NCBI GenBank assembly: GCA_029907705.1 | Contig: JARYLJ010000018.1 | Coordinates: forward strand, 1-40,389 | Direction of reading: 5' to 3' | Origin: Methanomicrobiales archaeon | Lineage (GTDB): Archaea; Halobacteriota; Methanomicrobia; Methanomicrobiales; JACTUA01 | DNA length: 40,389 nt | Shown: in pieces, positions 1 through 9,991 of the stretch | Numbering within the stretch: the first letter of the stretch is position 1 | Layout: each line of letters starts with the position of its first letter | Program-made: the position numbers and the translations under genes | Notes under the pieces: model-generated | Databases searched by the model: none | Seen by the model: only the letters and a program-made list of their open reading frames with translations | What the model was told of the DNA's origin: nothing

Positions 1-54
1 GGTACTACGACCATTCTGGATTACCAACCAAGGGGGGAGGGAACGTCGATAATC

Positions 55-372
55 ATGGATAATACCTCCCATTTCGACGATCCATCGTGTTCCGCCTATG
101 TGCTCTCTCCTCGGGCAGACGTTTTTTTCAAGACCTCGGATAAAGAGTACATCCGGGAATTCTCGATTCACGATATCGCTCGTGATATAGCAATCAGATC
201 GACCGATCCAGCCAAATACATGCAATTCCCGATCGCTCGAAGTCTGTCCGGAGAAGGAACGGAGGAATCGGACGCAGGGGCCCCATCGCGGCGGGGGCGG
301 AGGCATGCGGAGCCACCTGGACCGTTCGATGCCATAAAAAAACGTGTATATGTGACTGATCCTGACATCTGA
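55..372 (+). CDS. Possible hypothetical protein, 105 aa
   Basis: This is an open frame from an ATG preceded by a purine-rich tract (GGGGGGAGGG, about 13 nt upstream) that could act as a ribosome binding site. The product has a plausible globular first half (acidic and aromatic residues, about residues 20-60) and then a low-complexity Arg/Gly/Pro stretch. I recognise no domain or motif. It is the only plausible gene upstream of the ileS 3' end and converges on it. It may be the remnant of a longer gene, or not a gene at all. Confidence 0.25.
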   Translation: MDNTSHFDDPSCSAYVLSPRADVFFKTSDKEYIREFSIHDIARDIAIRSTDPAKYMQFPIARSLSGEGTEESDAGAPSRRGRRHAEPPGPFDAIKKRVYVTDPDI

Positions 373-636
373 AAAATCGACGGAAGCACTTTCGAAAAAA
401 TTGGAGTCCATGGGGCACTCCTGCTCCGCAAAAGAAGGACGTATCCCGTTCAGTCGATCCGGTTCGTGACAGAAGTTCATCCGGGATCGATTCATGGGTG
501 GGGCAATCAGGGAGTATGACCGATTATCGTTTATGTTTTAAAAATACGGATGGATTCTGCGGCTATCGAAAGGAATCATCCAGCATCGCAGATCCTGTTC
601 GACCGTTCATGCCATTTCCGTTCACGCTCCCGCACT
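373..636. other. Intergenic stretch between convergent genes
   Basis: This lies between the stop of the possible 105-aa gene and the stop of ileS, so it would hold the 3' ends of both transcripts. I see only short frames without recognisable protein content, and no strong hairpin, tRNA or repeat. Confidence 0.4.
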
Positions 637-3600
637 TCATGAGGGCGAAGCAGACCGGGAGATACCGGTCCTCATCAGGATGTCATCCACATCCCACTCC
701 TGCTGCAGCTCGTGGGAGGAGAGACTCATGATATCCGAACCGGCAGGCAGGATCTTCAGGGACCTCGCCCTCACCTCGCGCATGATCGCCTCCCGCCAGC
801 CATCATTCACGAGCGAGGATACGCGCGGATCATCGATCTCCACATCGGCGAGGATGAAATCCTCCACGCTCAGGTTCAACTGCCGCCTCATCTCCTGCAG
901 GCGCCTGATCACTTCCCTCGCATATCCCTCGCCCTCGAGCTCTGGAGTGAGGCGTGCATCGACATAGACGGTGGCGTTCTTCATGTTGGCCGATGTGAAG
1001 CCTTCGGGGAGGACCTCGTCGAACGCCACATGTGCCGGACCGATCCTGACCGCCGTATCCCCCACATGTACTTCCGTCGCCCCGTCTCCCGCCAGCACCT
1101 CCCGGAGTACCTTTCCATCCGCACGTTCGATCGCTTCTTTCACTCTGGGTGCATCCTTACCGAATGCGGGCCCGATTGTCTTCATCTGCGCGATGGCCCT
1201 CCACCCCAGCCCCTCCCACGGAGAATCCGCAAGGATCACCCTCCGGCTGTTCGCCCTGCAGGTGCAGATCCTGTTCAGTCTGGCGATCGCCCTCCTCACA
1301 ATCGGATCACCTGTGGAAACGATGCACTCCGCCACCGGCCACCGGAGTTTCCTCCTCGCTGTCTGTCTTGCGGCCGCCACCGCATCGTCGAACTGGCGCA
1401 CCACCTCCATATCCTCCTCGAGGACCGGATCGAGGAACGCTTCGTCCGGCCTCATCCAGTCGAGCATGTGGACGCTCTCGGGATCATGGGCCATCTTCAG
1501 GTTCATGTACATCTTCTCCGCCAGATACGGCGTGATGGGGCCCATCAGGAGTGCGAGGTATCTGAGCACGTAGTAGATGGTGCGGTACGCCTGTCCCTTC
1601 TCCGGGACATCCTCCTCCAACCACATACGCGATCGGATCAGTTGGATATACCAGCGCGAGAGATCCTCGAGGATGAAGTGCATGATCGCCCTTGTCGCCC
1701 TGTGGAGCTCGCATGACTCCATGTAGCCCTCCACCTCGCGGACGAGCGAGGCGGTCCTGGAGAGTATCCAGCGATCCTCCTCAGGCAGCCGGGGGAGCTC
1801 CTTCGCCATGGCCATACAATCCCATACCCCTTCTGTCATCGCAGGTGGGGAGAACCGATCCAGAATCATATACGGAAGTGGAAAACGGTATACATTCCAG
1901 AGGACGTTCAGGGTGCGGTGGATCGTGCGCACGCCCTCCAGATTGAACTTCAGATCGTCCCAGGGTGCATTCGCAGATAGGACATACAGCCTCAACACAT
2001 CGGCGCCGAACTTCGAGATGATCTCCTCGGGTGTGACCATGTTACCCAGGCTCTTGCTCATCTTTCTACCCTCTGCATCCAGTGCAAAGCCATGCATGAG
2101 CACGCTCCTGTATGGGGAACGGTCGAAGGCGATGATGCTGGCGCCCAGCTGTGAGTAGAACCAGCCTCTCGTCTGATCCTGCCCCTCTGTGATGAAGTCG
2201 GCGGGCCACAGCCGCTCGAACTCTTCCCTCCTTGCCGGGAACCTGAGCGTGGCCCAGGAGGCGACCGCGGAGTCGAACCAGACATCGAAGATATCCTGCA
2301 CGCGTTCCATCGTCCCACCACAGCGGCAGGGGACGGTGATTCTGTCGACATATGGTCGGTGTGGATCCCGCACCTCCGTGCCAGAGGCCTCTGAGAGCTC
2401 TGCGAGGGTGCCGAATACTGTGTAGCTATGGCAGCTCCTGCACTGCCAGATGGGGATGGGTATGCCCCAGTACCTCTGTCTGGAGATACACCAGTCGCGG
2501 GCCTCCTTCACCCAGTCATGGAATCGGGCACTCCCTGCCCACTCGGGGAACCACCTGACTCTCTCTATCTCCTCGAGCATCCGTTCACGGAGCTCCGATA
2601 CCCGCAGGAACCACTGCTGCGTCGCCCTGTATATGATGGGCGTTTTGCAGCGCCAGCAGTGGCCGTACCGGTGGACGATCTCCCCGCGGGCGAGGAGGTG
2701 ATCGCCCAGGTCAGCAATCACAAGCCCGTTCACCTCGTGGACATCCCTTCCCGCGTATGCGCCCCCCTCATCTGTGAAGTGTCCCGATTCGTCCACAGGG
2801 CAGAAGACCTCGAGGCCCTCTTTCAGGCCAAGCACGTAATCTTCCCACCCGTGACCTGGAGCGATATGCACTATACCGGTGTTCTCCATTGCGACAAAGT
2901 CCGCCATCACCACGCGGTGTGGTATCTTCTTCTGCCTGGGCACCCGCATGGCGAGCGGGGAGAGGTACTCCATCCCTGACATCTCCGAACCGAGCACCTT
3001 CGAGAGGATGCGGAAATCGGAATATCTCCCTTTCCTGAGCACCTGATCGACGAGGTCGTCTGCCATCCAGAGGATCTCCTCATCTCCTTCCTTCGTCGCG
3101 GCCACCCTAGCATAGACGAACTGAGGATTCACCGCTACCGCCACGTTCGCCGGGAGCGTCCAGGGGGTGGTGGTCCAGATCACGAGGTACTCGTCCTCTT
3201 TCCCCTTCAGCGGAAACTTGACGAAGATGGAGGGATCGGAGACATCCTCGTACTCCACCTCCGCATCGGCAATCGCGGTCTCGCATCGCGGGCACCAGTT
3301 CACCACCCTGTAGCCCTGCTCCAGTACCCTCTTCTCGTCCGCCCTTTTGAGGGTCCACCATGCCGCCTCGATGTATTCAGGGGCGAGTGTCTGGTACGCA
3401 TCCTCGAAGTCGAGCCAGACACCGAGTCTCCTGAACTGGTCGCTCATCACGTCCTTGTTCTTCAATGCGAACTGCCTGCACTCCTCGATGAATGGTTCGA
3501 TCCCGAAGGCCTCGATCTCCTTCTTCGTCCTGAATCCGAGCCTGTGCTCCACCTTCACCTCGATGGGGAGGCCATGCATGTCGTAGCCAGCGCGGTCGAG

Positions 3601-3834
3601 CACGTCCAGCCCCTGCAGCCTTCGGTACCGCAGGATGCAGTCCTTGAGGATCTTGTTCCACGCGGTACCGAGGTGTATATAGCCCGTCGTATATGGAGGG
3701 CCGTCCACAAAGAAGTAGGCCCTGTTCCCGCTCCGCCTCTCCTTCGCCTTTCTGTAGATCTCCTGCCTCTTCCAGAACTCCTGGACCTCCTCCTCCACAT
3801 CGTTGCCGCTGTACGTGCTCTCCACGTTCTCCAC
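637..3834 (-). CDS. ileS: Isoleucyl-tRNA synthetase
   Basis: This cytoplasmic class Ia aminoacyl-tRNA synthetase charges tRNA-Ile and has an editing domain that removes valine. About 1065 residues is the normal length for the archaeal/eukaryotic-type enzyme. The HIGH-type signature appears as HLGT at residues 54-57 after the PPYTTGYI segment, and KMSKS is at 591-595. The motif WTTTPWTLPANVAVAV marks the CP1 editing domain, and Cys pairs such as CPRC and CWRC suggest bound zinc. The frame opens at a GTG at 3843, but the GGGAGGA Shine-Dalgarno abuts that codon. The GTG at 3834 has better spacing and was chosen. It follows moeA by about 100 nt on the same strand, so it may have its own promoter. 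Ends in TGA. Identification is secure; only the start is uncertain. Confidence 0.96.
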   Translation of the reverse strand: MENVESTYSGNDVEEEVQEFWKRQEIYRKAKERRSGNRAYFFVDGPPYTTGYIHLGTAWNKILKDCILRYRRLQGLDVLDRAGYDMHGLPIEVKVEHRLGFRTKKEIEAFGIEPFIEECRQFALKNKDVMSDQFRRLGVWLDFEDAYQTLAPEYIEAAWWTLKRADEKRVLEQGYRVVNWCPRCETAIADAEVEYEDVSDPSIFVKFPLKGKEDEYLVIWTTTPWTLPANVAVAVNPQFVYARVAATKEGDEEILWMADDLVDQVLRKGRYSDFRILSKVLGSEMSGMEYLSPLAMRVPRQKKIPHRVVMADFVAMENTGIVHIAPGHGWEDYVLGLKEGLEVFCPVDESGHFTDEGGAYAGRDVHEVNGLVIADLGDHLLARGEIVHRYGHCWRCKTPIIYRATQQWFLRVSELRERMLEEIERVRWFPEWAGSARFHDWVKEARDWCISRQRYWGIPIPIWQCRSCHSYTVFGTLAELSEASGTEVRDPHRPYVDRITVPCRCGGTMERVQDIFDVWFDSAVASWATLRFPARREEFERLWPADFITEGQDQTRGWFYSQLGASIIAFDRSPYRSVLMHGFALDAEGRKMSKSLGNMVTPEEIISKFGADVLRLYVLSANAPWDDLKFNLEGVRTIHRTLNVLWNVYRFPLPYMILDRFSPPAMTEGVWDCMAMAKELPRLPEEDRWILSRTASLVREVEGYMESCELHRATRAIMHFILEDLSRWYIQLIRSRMWLEEDVPEKGQAYRTIYYVLRYLALLMGPITPYLAEKMYMNLKMAHDPESVHMLDWMRPDEAFLDPVLEEDMEVVRQFDDAVAAARQTARRKLRWPVAECIVSTGDPIVRRAIARLNRICTCRANSRRVILADSPWEGLGWRAIAQMKTIGPAFGKDAPRVKEAIERADGKVLREVLAGDGATEVHVGDTAVRIGPAHVAFDEVLPEGFTSANMKNATVYVDARLTPELEGEGYAREVIRRLQEMRRQLNLSVEDFILADVEIDDPRVSSLVNDGWREAIMREVRARSLKILPAGSDIMSLSSHELQQEWDVDDILMRTGISRSASPS

Positions 3835-3935
3835 GCTGTCCACTCCTCCCTGTACCTTTGTTACTACCTACGCAAATGATTTTTCAGACCGGCTCAGGTT
3901 CGCCCAGCTTTCTATATCATGGGGTGCATGGGGTT

Positions 3936-5810
3936 TTATCCATGCCCCTCTGCGCCGCCGAGATATCTGATTGTACCCGTGCTACCCGTCTCGTAGCCAC
4001 CCATTCTGGCGAGAGCATCCTTAAAAACGTCCGATCCCACACATTCGCACAGCCTCTGGATCCTGTCGTCCTTCAGTGCATCCCTGTGCAGCACGAGCTC
4101 GTACTCCTCTTCCGCGAGCCATACGAATGAAAGGCCGAATAACTTCGCTGCGCTGAAGGTGCATACGCACGCATCCGCCTCACCCATGGCGACGGAACGT
4201 GCCGCAGCGAGATGTGTGGTCACCTCCCGGGTATAGCCCGAGATGGACGAGGGTTCGATCCCCTTCGTCTGAAGGAGATGATCGAGGAGCATTCGTGTGC
4301 CCGAGCCCTTCTGTCTGTTCACGAATGTGTGTGCCGGCATCTCCTCCAGTGTAATCCCGCTCTTCGAGGCGATGCCCTGCGCTCTGCCCGCGACCTTCAG
4401 CAGTGCCAGCTCCTCGCCGGGAAGGTGCCTTCGCAGGTAGTATGTATTGTAGCTCCCATCCGGTGCGAGCAGGTGCATGGGTGCGGCATGGCAGTATTGC
4501 CCCTTCAGTGCCAGGAGCCCCCCCATGCTACCCACCGGGACCGCGTGCATCCATACCCCTTCACCTGTCAGCAGGTCGGCGAGGTAATCCAGCGACGGGT
4601 CGTGGCTGCCGGTGATGATCAGGCGGGTCATCGCCGCTCTCTCGCTCATCCAGAGGCGCACCTCGACCTCATCACCCGCGTTCTGGCCCTCCCGTTCGGC
4701 TGCGATTCTCACACACCCGTTGCTCCTCACCGCACTCATCTGTACCCCGGCGCCGCGTGAAAGTGGCACGGCAACCCACCTACCGTCCACATGCCCCGCG
4801 ATGACGAAGAGGAATTCTGCGATTCCGATCTCGGAGCTGACGCCTGTCGCAAGGTACGCCTTCACGATCGTCTCTCCGGGTGCAGGAAAGCCTTGCGAGA
4901 CGAGGAAAGGCGTTACGATCTCTCTCAGCACCGTGAGGGTGGAGAGTGGGTATCCGGGAAGACCGATGACGGGTTTACCCTGGATCTCCCCGATAATTAC
5001 CGGTTTTCCAGGTTTGATCGCGACTCCATGGACCAGCACGCGTCCCAGCATGCTGATCGTATCCACCGTGAAGTCCTTTGTGCCGGCAGAGGAACCGGCG
5101 GAGATCAGGACCATATCGTTCTCTCTCACCGCGCAGAGGAGGGCATTTCTGATCGCATCAGGCACGTCAGGCACGATGGGATAATGCCGGCACCCGGCAC
5201 CCATCGCTCGGAGCCATGCCCCGGCCACATGCGTGTTCGTCTCCACTGCCTGACCTGCTTTCGGCCTCGTTCCTATCGGAACGATCTCGCTCCCCGTCGG
5301 GATCAGCCCAACGGTCAGCCCCTTCACCTCCACCTCTCCGATACCGAATGCGAGGAGCGCACCGATGTCGTGAGGCCTGATCAGGTGGGATGAGGTGAGG
5401 ATCATCTCTCCCTCTCCGATATCCTCACCTGCAGGCCTGATATGCTGCCAGGGTGGCACACTCTTCCTGATGACATAGCCCTCGTCCTGCTCCCAGACGT
5501 CCTCGATCATGATCACCGCATCGAATGGCGGGAGGACCACATTTCCTGTGTTCACCCTGATCGCATTCTTCAGGATGACCGGATGCTGCTCCCGTGCCTC
5601 CCGTGTCTCGGCACTCAGGACGGCGATGCCATCCATCGCCGCTAGCGGCGCCTCAGGAACAGAGAAGCGGGCAAACACAGGGGAAGCGGTGACCCTTCCC
5701 ACCGATTCTGTCACCGGGACGCGCACGGTCCTTGCCATATGCGGAAATCTCTCCTTCAGTGTCACGATCGCCTCCTCCAGGGTGACGAGATCGAGATACC
5801 GCCTCACCAT
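3936..5810 (-). CDS. moeA: MoeA molybdopterin molybdenumtransferase fused to PBP-like domain
   Basis: MoeA inserts molybdate (or tungstate) into adenylylated molybdopterin in the cytoplasm. Residues 1 to about 395 are a full MoeA: AMDGIAVLS near the N-terminus, SAGSSAGTKDFT in the cofactor-binding domain, the loop GLPGYPLSTLTVL, and a C-terminal beta-barrel ending near EVEVRLW. About residues 400-624 form a substrate-binding-protein-like domain (ITGSHDPSLDYLADLL; later NRQKGSGTRMLLDHLL). This resembles the solute-binding domain often fused to MoeA in archaea and anaerobes, thought to sense or hold oxyanions. The start overlaps the upstream moeA stop by 7 nt, so the two are probably translationally coupled and may work as a pair. 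Ends in TAA. Confidence 0.94.
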   Translation of the reverse strand: MVRRYLDLVTLEEAIVTLKERFPHMARTVRVPVTESVGRVTASPVFARFSVPEAPLAAMDGIAVLSAETREAREQHPVILKNAIRVNTGNVVLPPFDAVIMIEDVWEQDEGYVIRKSVPPWQHIRPAGEDIGEGEMILTSSHLIRPHDIGALLAFGIGEVEVKGLTVGLIPTGSEIVPIGTRPKAGQAVETNTHVAGAWLRAMGAGCRHYPIVPDVPDAIRNALLCAVRENDMVLISAGSSAGTKDFTVDTISMLGRVLVHGVAIKPGKPVIIGEIQGKPVIGLPGYPLSTLTVLREIVTPFLVSQGFPAPGETIVKAYLATGVSSEIGIAEFLFVIAGHVDGRWVAVPLSRGAGVQMSAVRSNGCVRIAAEREGQNAGDEVEVRLWMSERAAMTRLIITGSHDPSLDYLADLLTGEGVWMHAVPVGSMGGLLALKGQYCHAAPMHLLAPDGSYNTYYLRRHLPGEELALLKVAGRAQGIASKSGITLEEMPAHTFVNRQKGSGTRMLLDHLLQTKGIEPSSISGYTREVTTHLAAARSVAMGEADACVCTFSAAKLFGLSFVWLAEEEYELVLHRDALKDDRIQRLCECVGSDVFKDALARMGGYETGSTGTIRYLGGAEGHG

Positions 5811-7006
5811 GGCAGCACATCCACCTCCTCGCCTGCCTCCATTCCCTCGCTCGTCGATGGTATCCTGATCATCCCATCGCTCGCCACGAGGGTATTCAGG
5901 AGTCCCGATTTCCCGAATATCGGGTATGCCCGGCCGTTCTCGAGGCGTACGCGGATGTATTCCTCGCGCCCTTTCATCGAGGGGACACTGCTCGCGAGCG
6001 TCGCCCTCGCACGTTCCTCATGGAATGGTCTGCCTGTCATCAGGGATATGAACGGCCGGACGATCACCTGGAAGACCACGTAGGCAGAGGCAGGATGGCC
6101 GGGGAGACCGATCACGGGTATTCCATCGATCTCACCGATGATGGTGGGTTTCCCCGGCTGGATGGCGATACCATGCACGAGCACCTTGCCGAGCGCCCCA
6201 ACGGTGGAGGCGACACGGTCTCTCGTATCCTTGGAGCTCCCGCCCGATACGATGACGAGATCGCACTCCCTCGCCGCGGACTCCAGCACCCCACCCAGCA
6301 CCCCTTCCTCGTCGGACACGATTTCATAGCACCTGGGACGGCATGAAAGACGCTGGAGAGCGGAAGCGAGCATGGGAGCGTTCACATCCCTCACCTGGCC
6401 CGGTGCAGGCATGGCCTCGACAGGGACCAGCTCGTTCCCCGTGGAGATGACCCCCACGACCGGCTTCGTCAGGACCGATATCTCCGATGCGCCTGCGGCA
6501 GCGCAGACACCTATCTCCTGGGGGCGGAGGAGCCTCCCCGCCTGCACCACCACCGAGCCCTTCCTGAAGTCCTCGCCCTTATGGAGGACATTCTCCCCGG
6601 GTGCGACCCCCCTCCTGATGAGTACAGTATCGCCCATCCTCTCCGTATGCTCGATCATCGCCACTCCGTCTGCACCGGGGGGCAGAGCGGCGCCCGTGGG
6701 CACGTAGATGCAGGCCTCATCCGGGAGCGGGGAAGGCTCCTGCATTCCCATATGTACGCTGCCACCGAGGGCGAGCATCGCAGGGATCGTATCGGTCGCC
6801 CCTGCCGTATCCTTCGCTCTCACCGCATAACCGTCCACGACCGACCTGTCGAATCCCGGAATGTCGATGTCCGACCGGACATCCTCTGCCAGTACCCTAC
6901 CGATCGCACCTTCGATCCGGATCCTCTCCACCCGTGGAGTAGGCGCCATCCGGAGCAGCCTCTCCACCGCATCCTTCACGGAGACAACCTGAAGATAGAG
7001 GCTCAT
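5804..7006 (-). CDS. moeA: MoeA molybdopterin molybdenumtransferase (single-domain paralogue)
   Basis: This is a 400-residue MoeA of ordinary length, without the extra domain of its downstream neighbour. Visible motifs are VDGYAVRA, PTGAALPPGADGVAMIEHTE, VSGGSSKDTRD in the MPT-binding domain, and the GLPGHPASAYVVFQ loop; the C-terminal barrel ends at VDVLPW. The frame extends further upstream, but the ATG at 7006 overlaps the stop of a 57-aa gene in an ATGA arrangement, which decides the start. It is the second of three tightly linked minus-strand genes. Tandem MoeA paralogues are common in archaea using tungsten and/or molybdenum enzymes; which metal each handles cannot be read from sequence. 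Confidence 0.95.
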   Translation of the reverse strand: MSLYLQVVSVKDAVERLLRMAPTPRVERIRIEGAIGRVLAEDVRSDIDIPGFDRSVVDGYAVRAKDTAGATDTIPAMLALGGSVHMGMQEPSPLPDEACIYVPTGAALPPGADGVAMIEHTERMGDTVLIRRGVAPGENVLHKGEDFRKGSVVVQAGRLLRPQEIGVCAAAGASEISVLTKPVVGVISTGNELVPVEAMPAPGQVRDVNAPMLASALQRLSCRPRCYEIVSDEEGVLGGVLESAARECDLVIVSGGSSKDTRDRVASTVGALGKVLVHGIAIQPGKPTIIGEIDGIPVIGLPGHPASAYVVFQVIVRPFISLMTGRPFHEERARATLASSVPSMKGREEYIRVRLENGRAYPIFGKSGLLNTLVASDGMIRIPSTSEGMEAGEEVDVLPW

Positions 7007-7176
7007 CTGAAGCAACCGAGCTGGCAGGCCCGTATCTTGATCCGATTCTGGTTGCAGTAACGGGCGATCTCCAGTTTGGGAATGCCGTACTCCTCGGAGA
7101 TGCTGAATGCATCCTCGCATCGGATCTCCTTCTCGATACCCCTCTCTCTGAACGCCTTCTCGATCAGCCGATCCAT
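7003..7176 (-). CDS. Small cysteine-containing protein, 57 aa, upstream of moeA
   Basis: This is a short frame starting ATG at 7176 (MDRLIEKAFRERG...) and ending TGA, whose last bases overlap the moeA start as ATGA, a strong sign of coupled translation. It is charged and mostly helical. A central segment (SISEEYGIPKLEIARYCNQN) reads like a helix-turn-helix-type unit, and the C-terminus is IKIRACQLGCFR. There are four cysteines in all. I have a recollection of short proteins ending in CQLG(L/C)F in methanogens and other anaerobes, some near molybdenum cofactor genes, but cannot confirm it here. Possible roles are a small regulator or metal-binding accessory factor for the MoeA pair (inference). 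Confidence 0.75.
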   Translation of the reverse strand: MDRLIEKAFRERGIEKEIRCEDAFSISEEYGIPKLEIARYCNQNRIKIRACQLGCFR

Positions 7177-7336
7177 AATTGAAGATCTCTAGAATACATC
7201 AAAATAGGTTCGTTGATGATCGCGGCGGCCAGCTCGTTATCCACGCAGGGGTTGCGAAGCCCTGGCTCCGATCGGTTTACCATGAAGAAGAGAGAAGAAG
7301 ATGAAGGGACATGAAAGCAGAAGAGGCGGCGCATCG

Positions 7337-8662
7337 ATGCGGTACGCCTTCGTGAATTCGGCCTACGACCCTGCCGGTAGAAACATCAGGGGGCATATGG
7401 AGTCCCTTCTCGAGCAGGGATGGCGGAAGAGGCTGCGGGAGAAGGGTGTCGAATGCGCCTTCGTGGAGGTGGCCGGAAGGCTGATCCATGCGGACCGTAT
7501 CGACAGTGAGTTGAAGGCGGATGCGATCGTCTTTCTCTCGAGGCATACGAGCCACCATCCTGCACCCATGCTGACCGTCCATGCGCCCGGTAACTTCGGC
7601 AGCGCAGAACTGGGTGGATCTATCTACCAGTTTCCGCCTGCATGCCCCGCGCTCATGAGGGCGGTTCTCGTCCAGCTACATCTGAATGCACCCTCTGGTT
7701 ACCACACAACCTACGAGGCGACCCACCATGGCCCGACGGAGATCGATACGCCGTGCCTCTTTCTGGAGATCGGCAGTACAGAGAAGGAATGGTGTGACCC
7801 GGTGGCCGGTTTTTCTACTGCCAGAAGCATGCTTCTCGCCCTTTGCACGCCACTCAGCGATGCGATCCCCCTGCTCGGACTGGGTGGGGACCACTATGCG
7901 ACGCGTGCAACGAGGATTGCACTTGCTTCGCGGGGTGCATTCGGGCACATCGTACCTGCCCGCGAGGTTCAGGGCCTCGAAAAGAGCCATCTGGCAAGAC
8001 TGATGGAGAGGACGGGTGCAAGGGCGGCGTATATCGACCGGCAATCTCTGGAGAGGAAGGAGGTGGAGAAGCTCGATTCCCTGCTCTGTTTGCTTCAGTT
8101 GCCTCTGCTCGGAGAGAAGGAGATCGAAGGACTCGGTGAACTCGATCTGGACACCTACCTCGCGATCAGGGAGCTTGCCCGGGGGATATATCCTGACTCA
8201 CACGTACACATCGATCGCCTGGCGGGGAGCGGGGCACCGGTGGAGTGCGTCGTGCCTGAAGATCTCCTCGCAGAAGCGTTGAGGGCGGACAGGGCAGGGA
8301 TACTGGGAGGCGTCAAGGCGCTTCCCGTCTGCCATCTGACAGGGGAGAACGGAAATCTGCTGCCGTGCTTCATTACCTTTGAAAAATGGAGATCGCAAGT
8401 AATAAATGATTTAATAAGGTTATGCATTCAAACCATAATTGGTTGTAAAAAAACTTCGATTGACGGTGATTGTCTGATCATCCTCGAATCTAGATTCGAT
8501 CCCGAAAAAGCGCGCATGCTGGGGATTCCGGCAGGATCGCTCTATAAAAAGCTCTCCCGGGGCGAGGCGGTGGAGCTGGAGGGTAAGAGGATCGCACCGG
8601 AGATGGTTCAGACATGGAGCCAGAGGGTACTCCACATTCCGGAACTGGAGAGGTATAGATGA
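7337..8662 (+). CDS. dtdA: D-aminoacyl-tRNA deacylase (archaeal DtdA/DTD2 type)
   Basis: This enzyme hydrolyses D-amino acids mischarged on tRNA, a cytoplasmic proofreading activity. The 441-residue product has the family's segments: an N-terminal [27 protein letters not shown] near residue 80-95, [18 protein letters not shown], and [11 protein letters not shown]. The C-terminal part carries the usual conserved GVKALPVC region. The frame is open from 7301, but MRYAFVNS at 7337 matches the usual family N-terminus and lies behind a GAGGCGG tract. The stop overlaps the ftsZ start (ATGA), so it leads the ftsZ-secE-spt5 run. The short AT-rich part near 8400-8470 differs in base use from the rest of the gene, but the reading frame is intact. 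Confidence 0.93.
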   Translation: MRYAFVNSAYDPAGRNIRGHMESLLEQGWRKRLREKGVECAFVEVAGRLIHADRIDSELKADAIVFLSRHTSHHPAPMLTVHAPGNFGSAELGGSIYQFPPACPALMRAVLVQLHLNAPSGYHTTYEATHHGPTEIDTPCLFLEIGSTEKEWCDPVAGFSTARSMLLALCTPLSDAIPLLGLGGDHYATRATRIALASRGAFGHIVPAREVQGLEKSHLARLMERTGARAAYIDRQSLERKEVEKLDSLLCLLQLPLLGEKEIEGLGELDLDTYLAIRELARGIYPDSHVHIDRLAGSGAPVECVVPEDLLAEALRADRAGILGGVKALPVCHLTGENGNLLPCFITFEKWRSQVINDLIRLCIQTIIGCKKTSIDGDCLIILESRFDPEKARMLGIPAGSLYKKLSRGEAVELEGKRIAPEMVQTWSQRVLHIPELERYR

Positions 8663-9807
8663 GATCGATTGTTGAAGAGGCTTTGCTACGTGCCGAGGGT
8701 GAGATGAAGGCCCAGAATGCCGTGAAGTCAGAAGCAGGGGTGGAAAAGGCCGTCCCGACTGCTCCGCCAGCGCCGCAGACCGAGAAGGAGCTGGACGAGG
8801 TCCTGAAGGAGCTGGAGACTGTCATCGCAGTCATTGGATGCGGAGGTGCAGGATCCAACACTATCATGCGGATGTATGAAGAAGGAATACACGGGGCACG
8901 ATTGATTGCGATCAACACCGATGCCCAGCACCTGGTGAGGACCCGGGCGGATCAGAGGATACTGATCGGCCGCCAGCGGACGCATGGACTCGGTGCAGGC
9001 TCGATACCACAGATCGGTGAGGAAGCGGCACTGGAGAACGAAGCCGACATCAAGAAGGCCGTGGAGGGGTGCGACATGGTCTTCGTCACCGCTGGTCTGG
9101 GCGGCGGTACCGGCACAGGCGCCGCGCCGATCATCGCGAAGGCGGCCAGGGAAGAGGGAGCGCTCACCATCGGCGTGGTCACGTTACCCTTCACCGCAGA
9201 GGGTGCGATACGGAGGCAGAACGCCGAGGCAGGGCTGGAACGCCTGAGGGACATCGCCGATACCGTCATCGTCGTCCCCAACGATCGCCTGCTTGAGGTG
9301 GTACCGAGGCTCCCCCTCATGGCCGCATTCAAGGTGGCAGACGAGGTCCTCATGCGGGCAGTGAAGGGTATCACCGAGCTGATCACCATGCCGGGCCTCG
9401 TGAACCTGGACTTCGCCGATGTGCGCACCGTCATGGAGAGGGGCGGAGTGGCGATGATCGGGATGGGCGAGAGCGACAGCGAGGACAAAGCGGCCGATTC
9501 CGTCAAGAAGGCGTTGCGTTCGCCACTGCTGGATGTCGATATATCGGGTGCGACTGCCGCGCTCGTGAATGTTGTGGGCGGTCCCGATATGACGATCGCC
9601 GAGGCGGAGGGCGTGGTCCAGGAGGTATTCAACCGGATAGATCCGAACGCGAGGATCATATGGGGTGCACAGGTCGATCCCGATATGGCACACAAGATGC
9701 GGACGATGCTGGTGGTGACCGGGGTTCATTCACCGCAGATCCTGGGAAGGAGCGATCGGGAGACGAAAAGGGTATCGAAACAGTTCGAGATAGATTTCCT
9801 GAAGTGA
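8659..9807 (+). CDS. ftsZ: Cell division GTPase FtsZ
   Basis: This tubulin-family GTPase polymerises into the cytokinetic ring. The product has 382 residues. A variable, Ala/Pro/Glu-rich N-terminal extension (about 1-50) precedes [12 protein letters not shown] (nucleotide-binding), the tubulin signature GGGTGTGA near residue 150, and the T7-loop region with NLDFADVRT needed for GTP hydrolysis. The C-terminus FEIDFLK is short and basic. Whether it is FtsZ1 or FtsZ2 cannot be decided by eye. It overlaps dtdA at its start and is followed after 7 nt by secE. This ftsZ-secE-spt5 order is common in euryarchaea and suggests cotranscription. Confidence 0.97.
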   Translation: MRSIVEEALLRAEGEMKAQNAVKSEAGVEKAVPTAPPAPQTEKELDEVLKELETVIAVIGCGGAGSNTIMRMYEEGIHGARLIAINTDAQHLVRTRADQRILIGRQRTHGLGAGSIPQIGEEAALENEADIKKAVEGCDMVFVTAGLGGGTGTGAAPIIAKAAREEGALTIGVVTLPFTAEGAIRRQNAEAGLERLRDIADTVIVVPNDRLLEVVPRLPLMAAFKVADEVLMRAVKGITELITMPGLVNLDFADVRTVMERGGVAMIGMGESDSEDKAADSVKKALRSPLLDVDISGATAALVNVVGGPDMTIAEAEGVVQEVFNRIDPNARIIWGAQVDPDMAHKMRTMLVVTGVHSPQILGRSDRETKRVSKQFEIDFLK

Positions 9808-9814
9808 GACGGCA

Positions 9815-9991
9815 ATGGACATCAAGTTAGACGAGGAACTCTTCAACAAATACTGGCGCGTGATCAAGCTGGCGAGGACTCCCACTCGCGAGGAGTTCTC
9901 CAAGATCGCGATCGTGGCGGCCGCAGGTGTGTTCCTGATCGGCCTCATCGGCTTCATTATCACAATCACCATGGGTCCAATCCCCAAATGA
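9815..9991 (+). CDS. secE: Preprotein translocase subunit SecE (Sec61 gamma)
   Basis: This 58-residue protein (MDIKLDEELFNKYWRVIK...) has a basic amphipathic helix containing RVIKLARTPTREEF, followed by one transmembrane segment (IAIVAAAGVFLIGLIGFIIT). This is exactly the architecture of archaeal SecE, which clamps SecY in the membrane channel. The sequence KLARTPTREEF is a classic family feature. It starts 7 nt after the ftsZ stop, and its TGA overlaps the spt5 ATG (ATGA). The secE-spt5 pairing upstream of L11 is conserved in archaea. Confidence 0.95.
   Translation: MDIKLDEELFNKYWRVIKLARTPTREEFSKIAIVAAAGVFLIGLIGFIITITMGPIPK

Noticed and set aside
712-1716. Long plus-strand frame opposite ileS
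   Set aside because: Antisense shadow of a GC-rich coding region, rich in His/Arg/Pro, with no recognisable domain.
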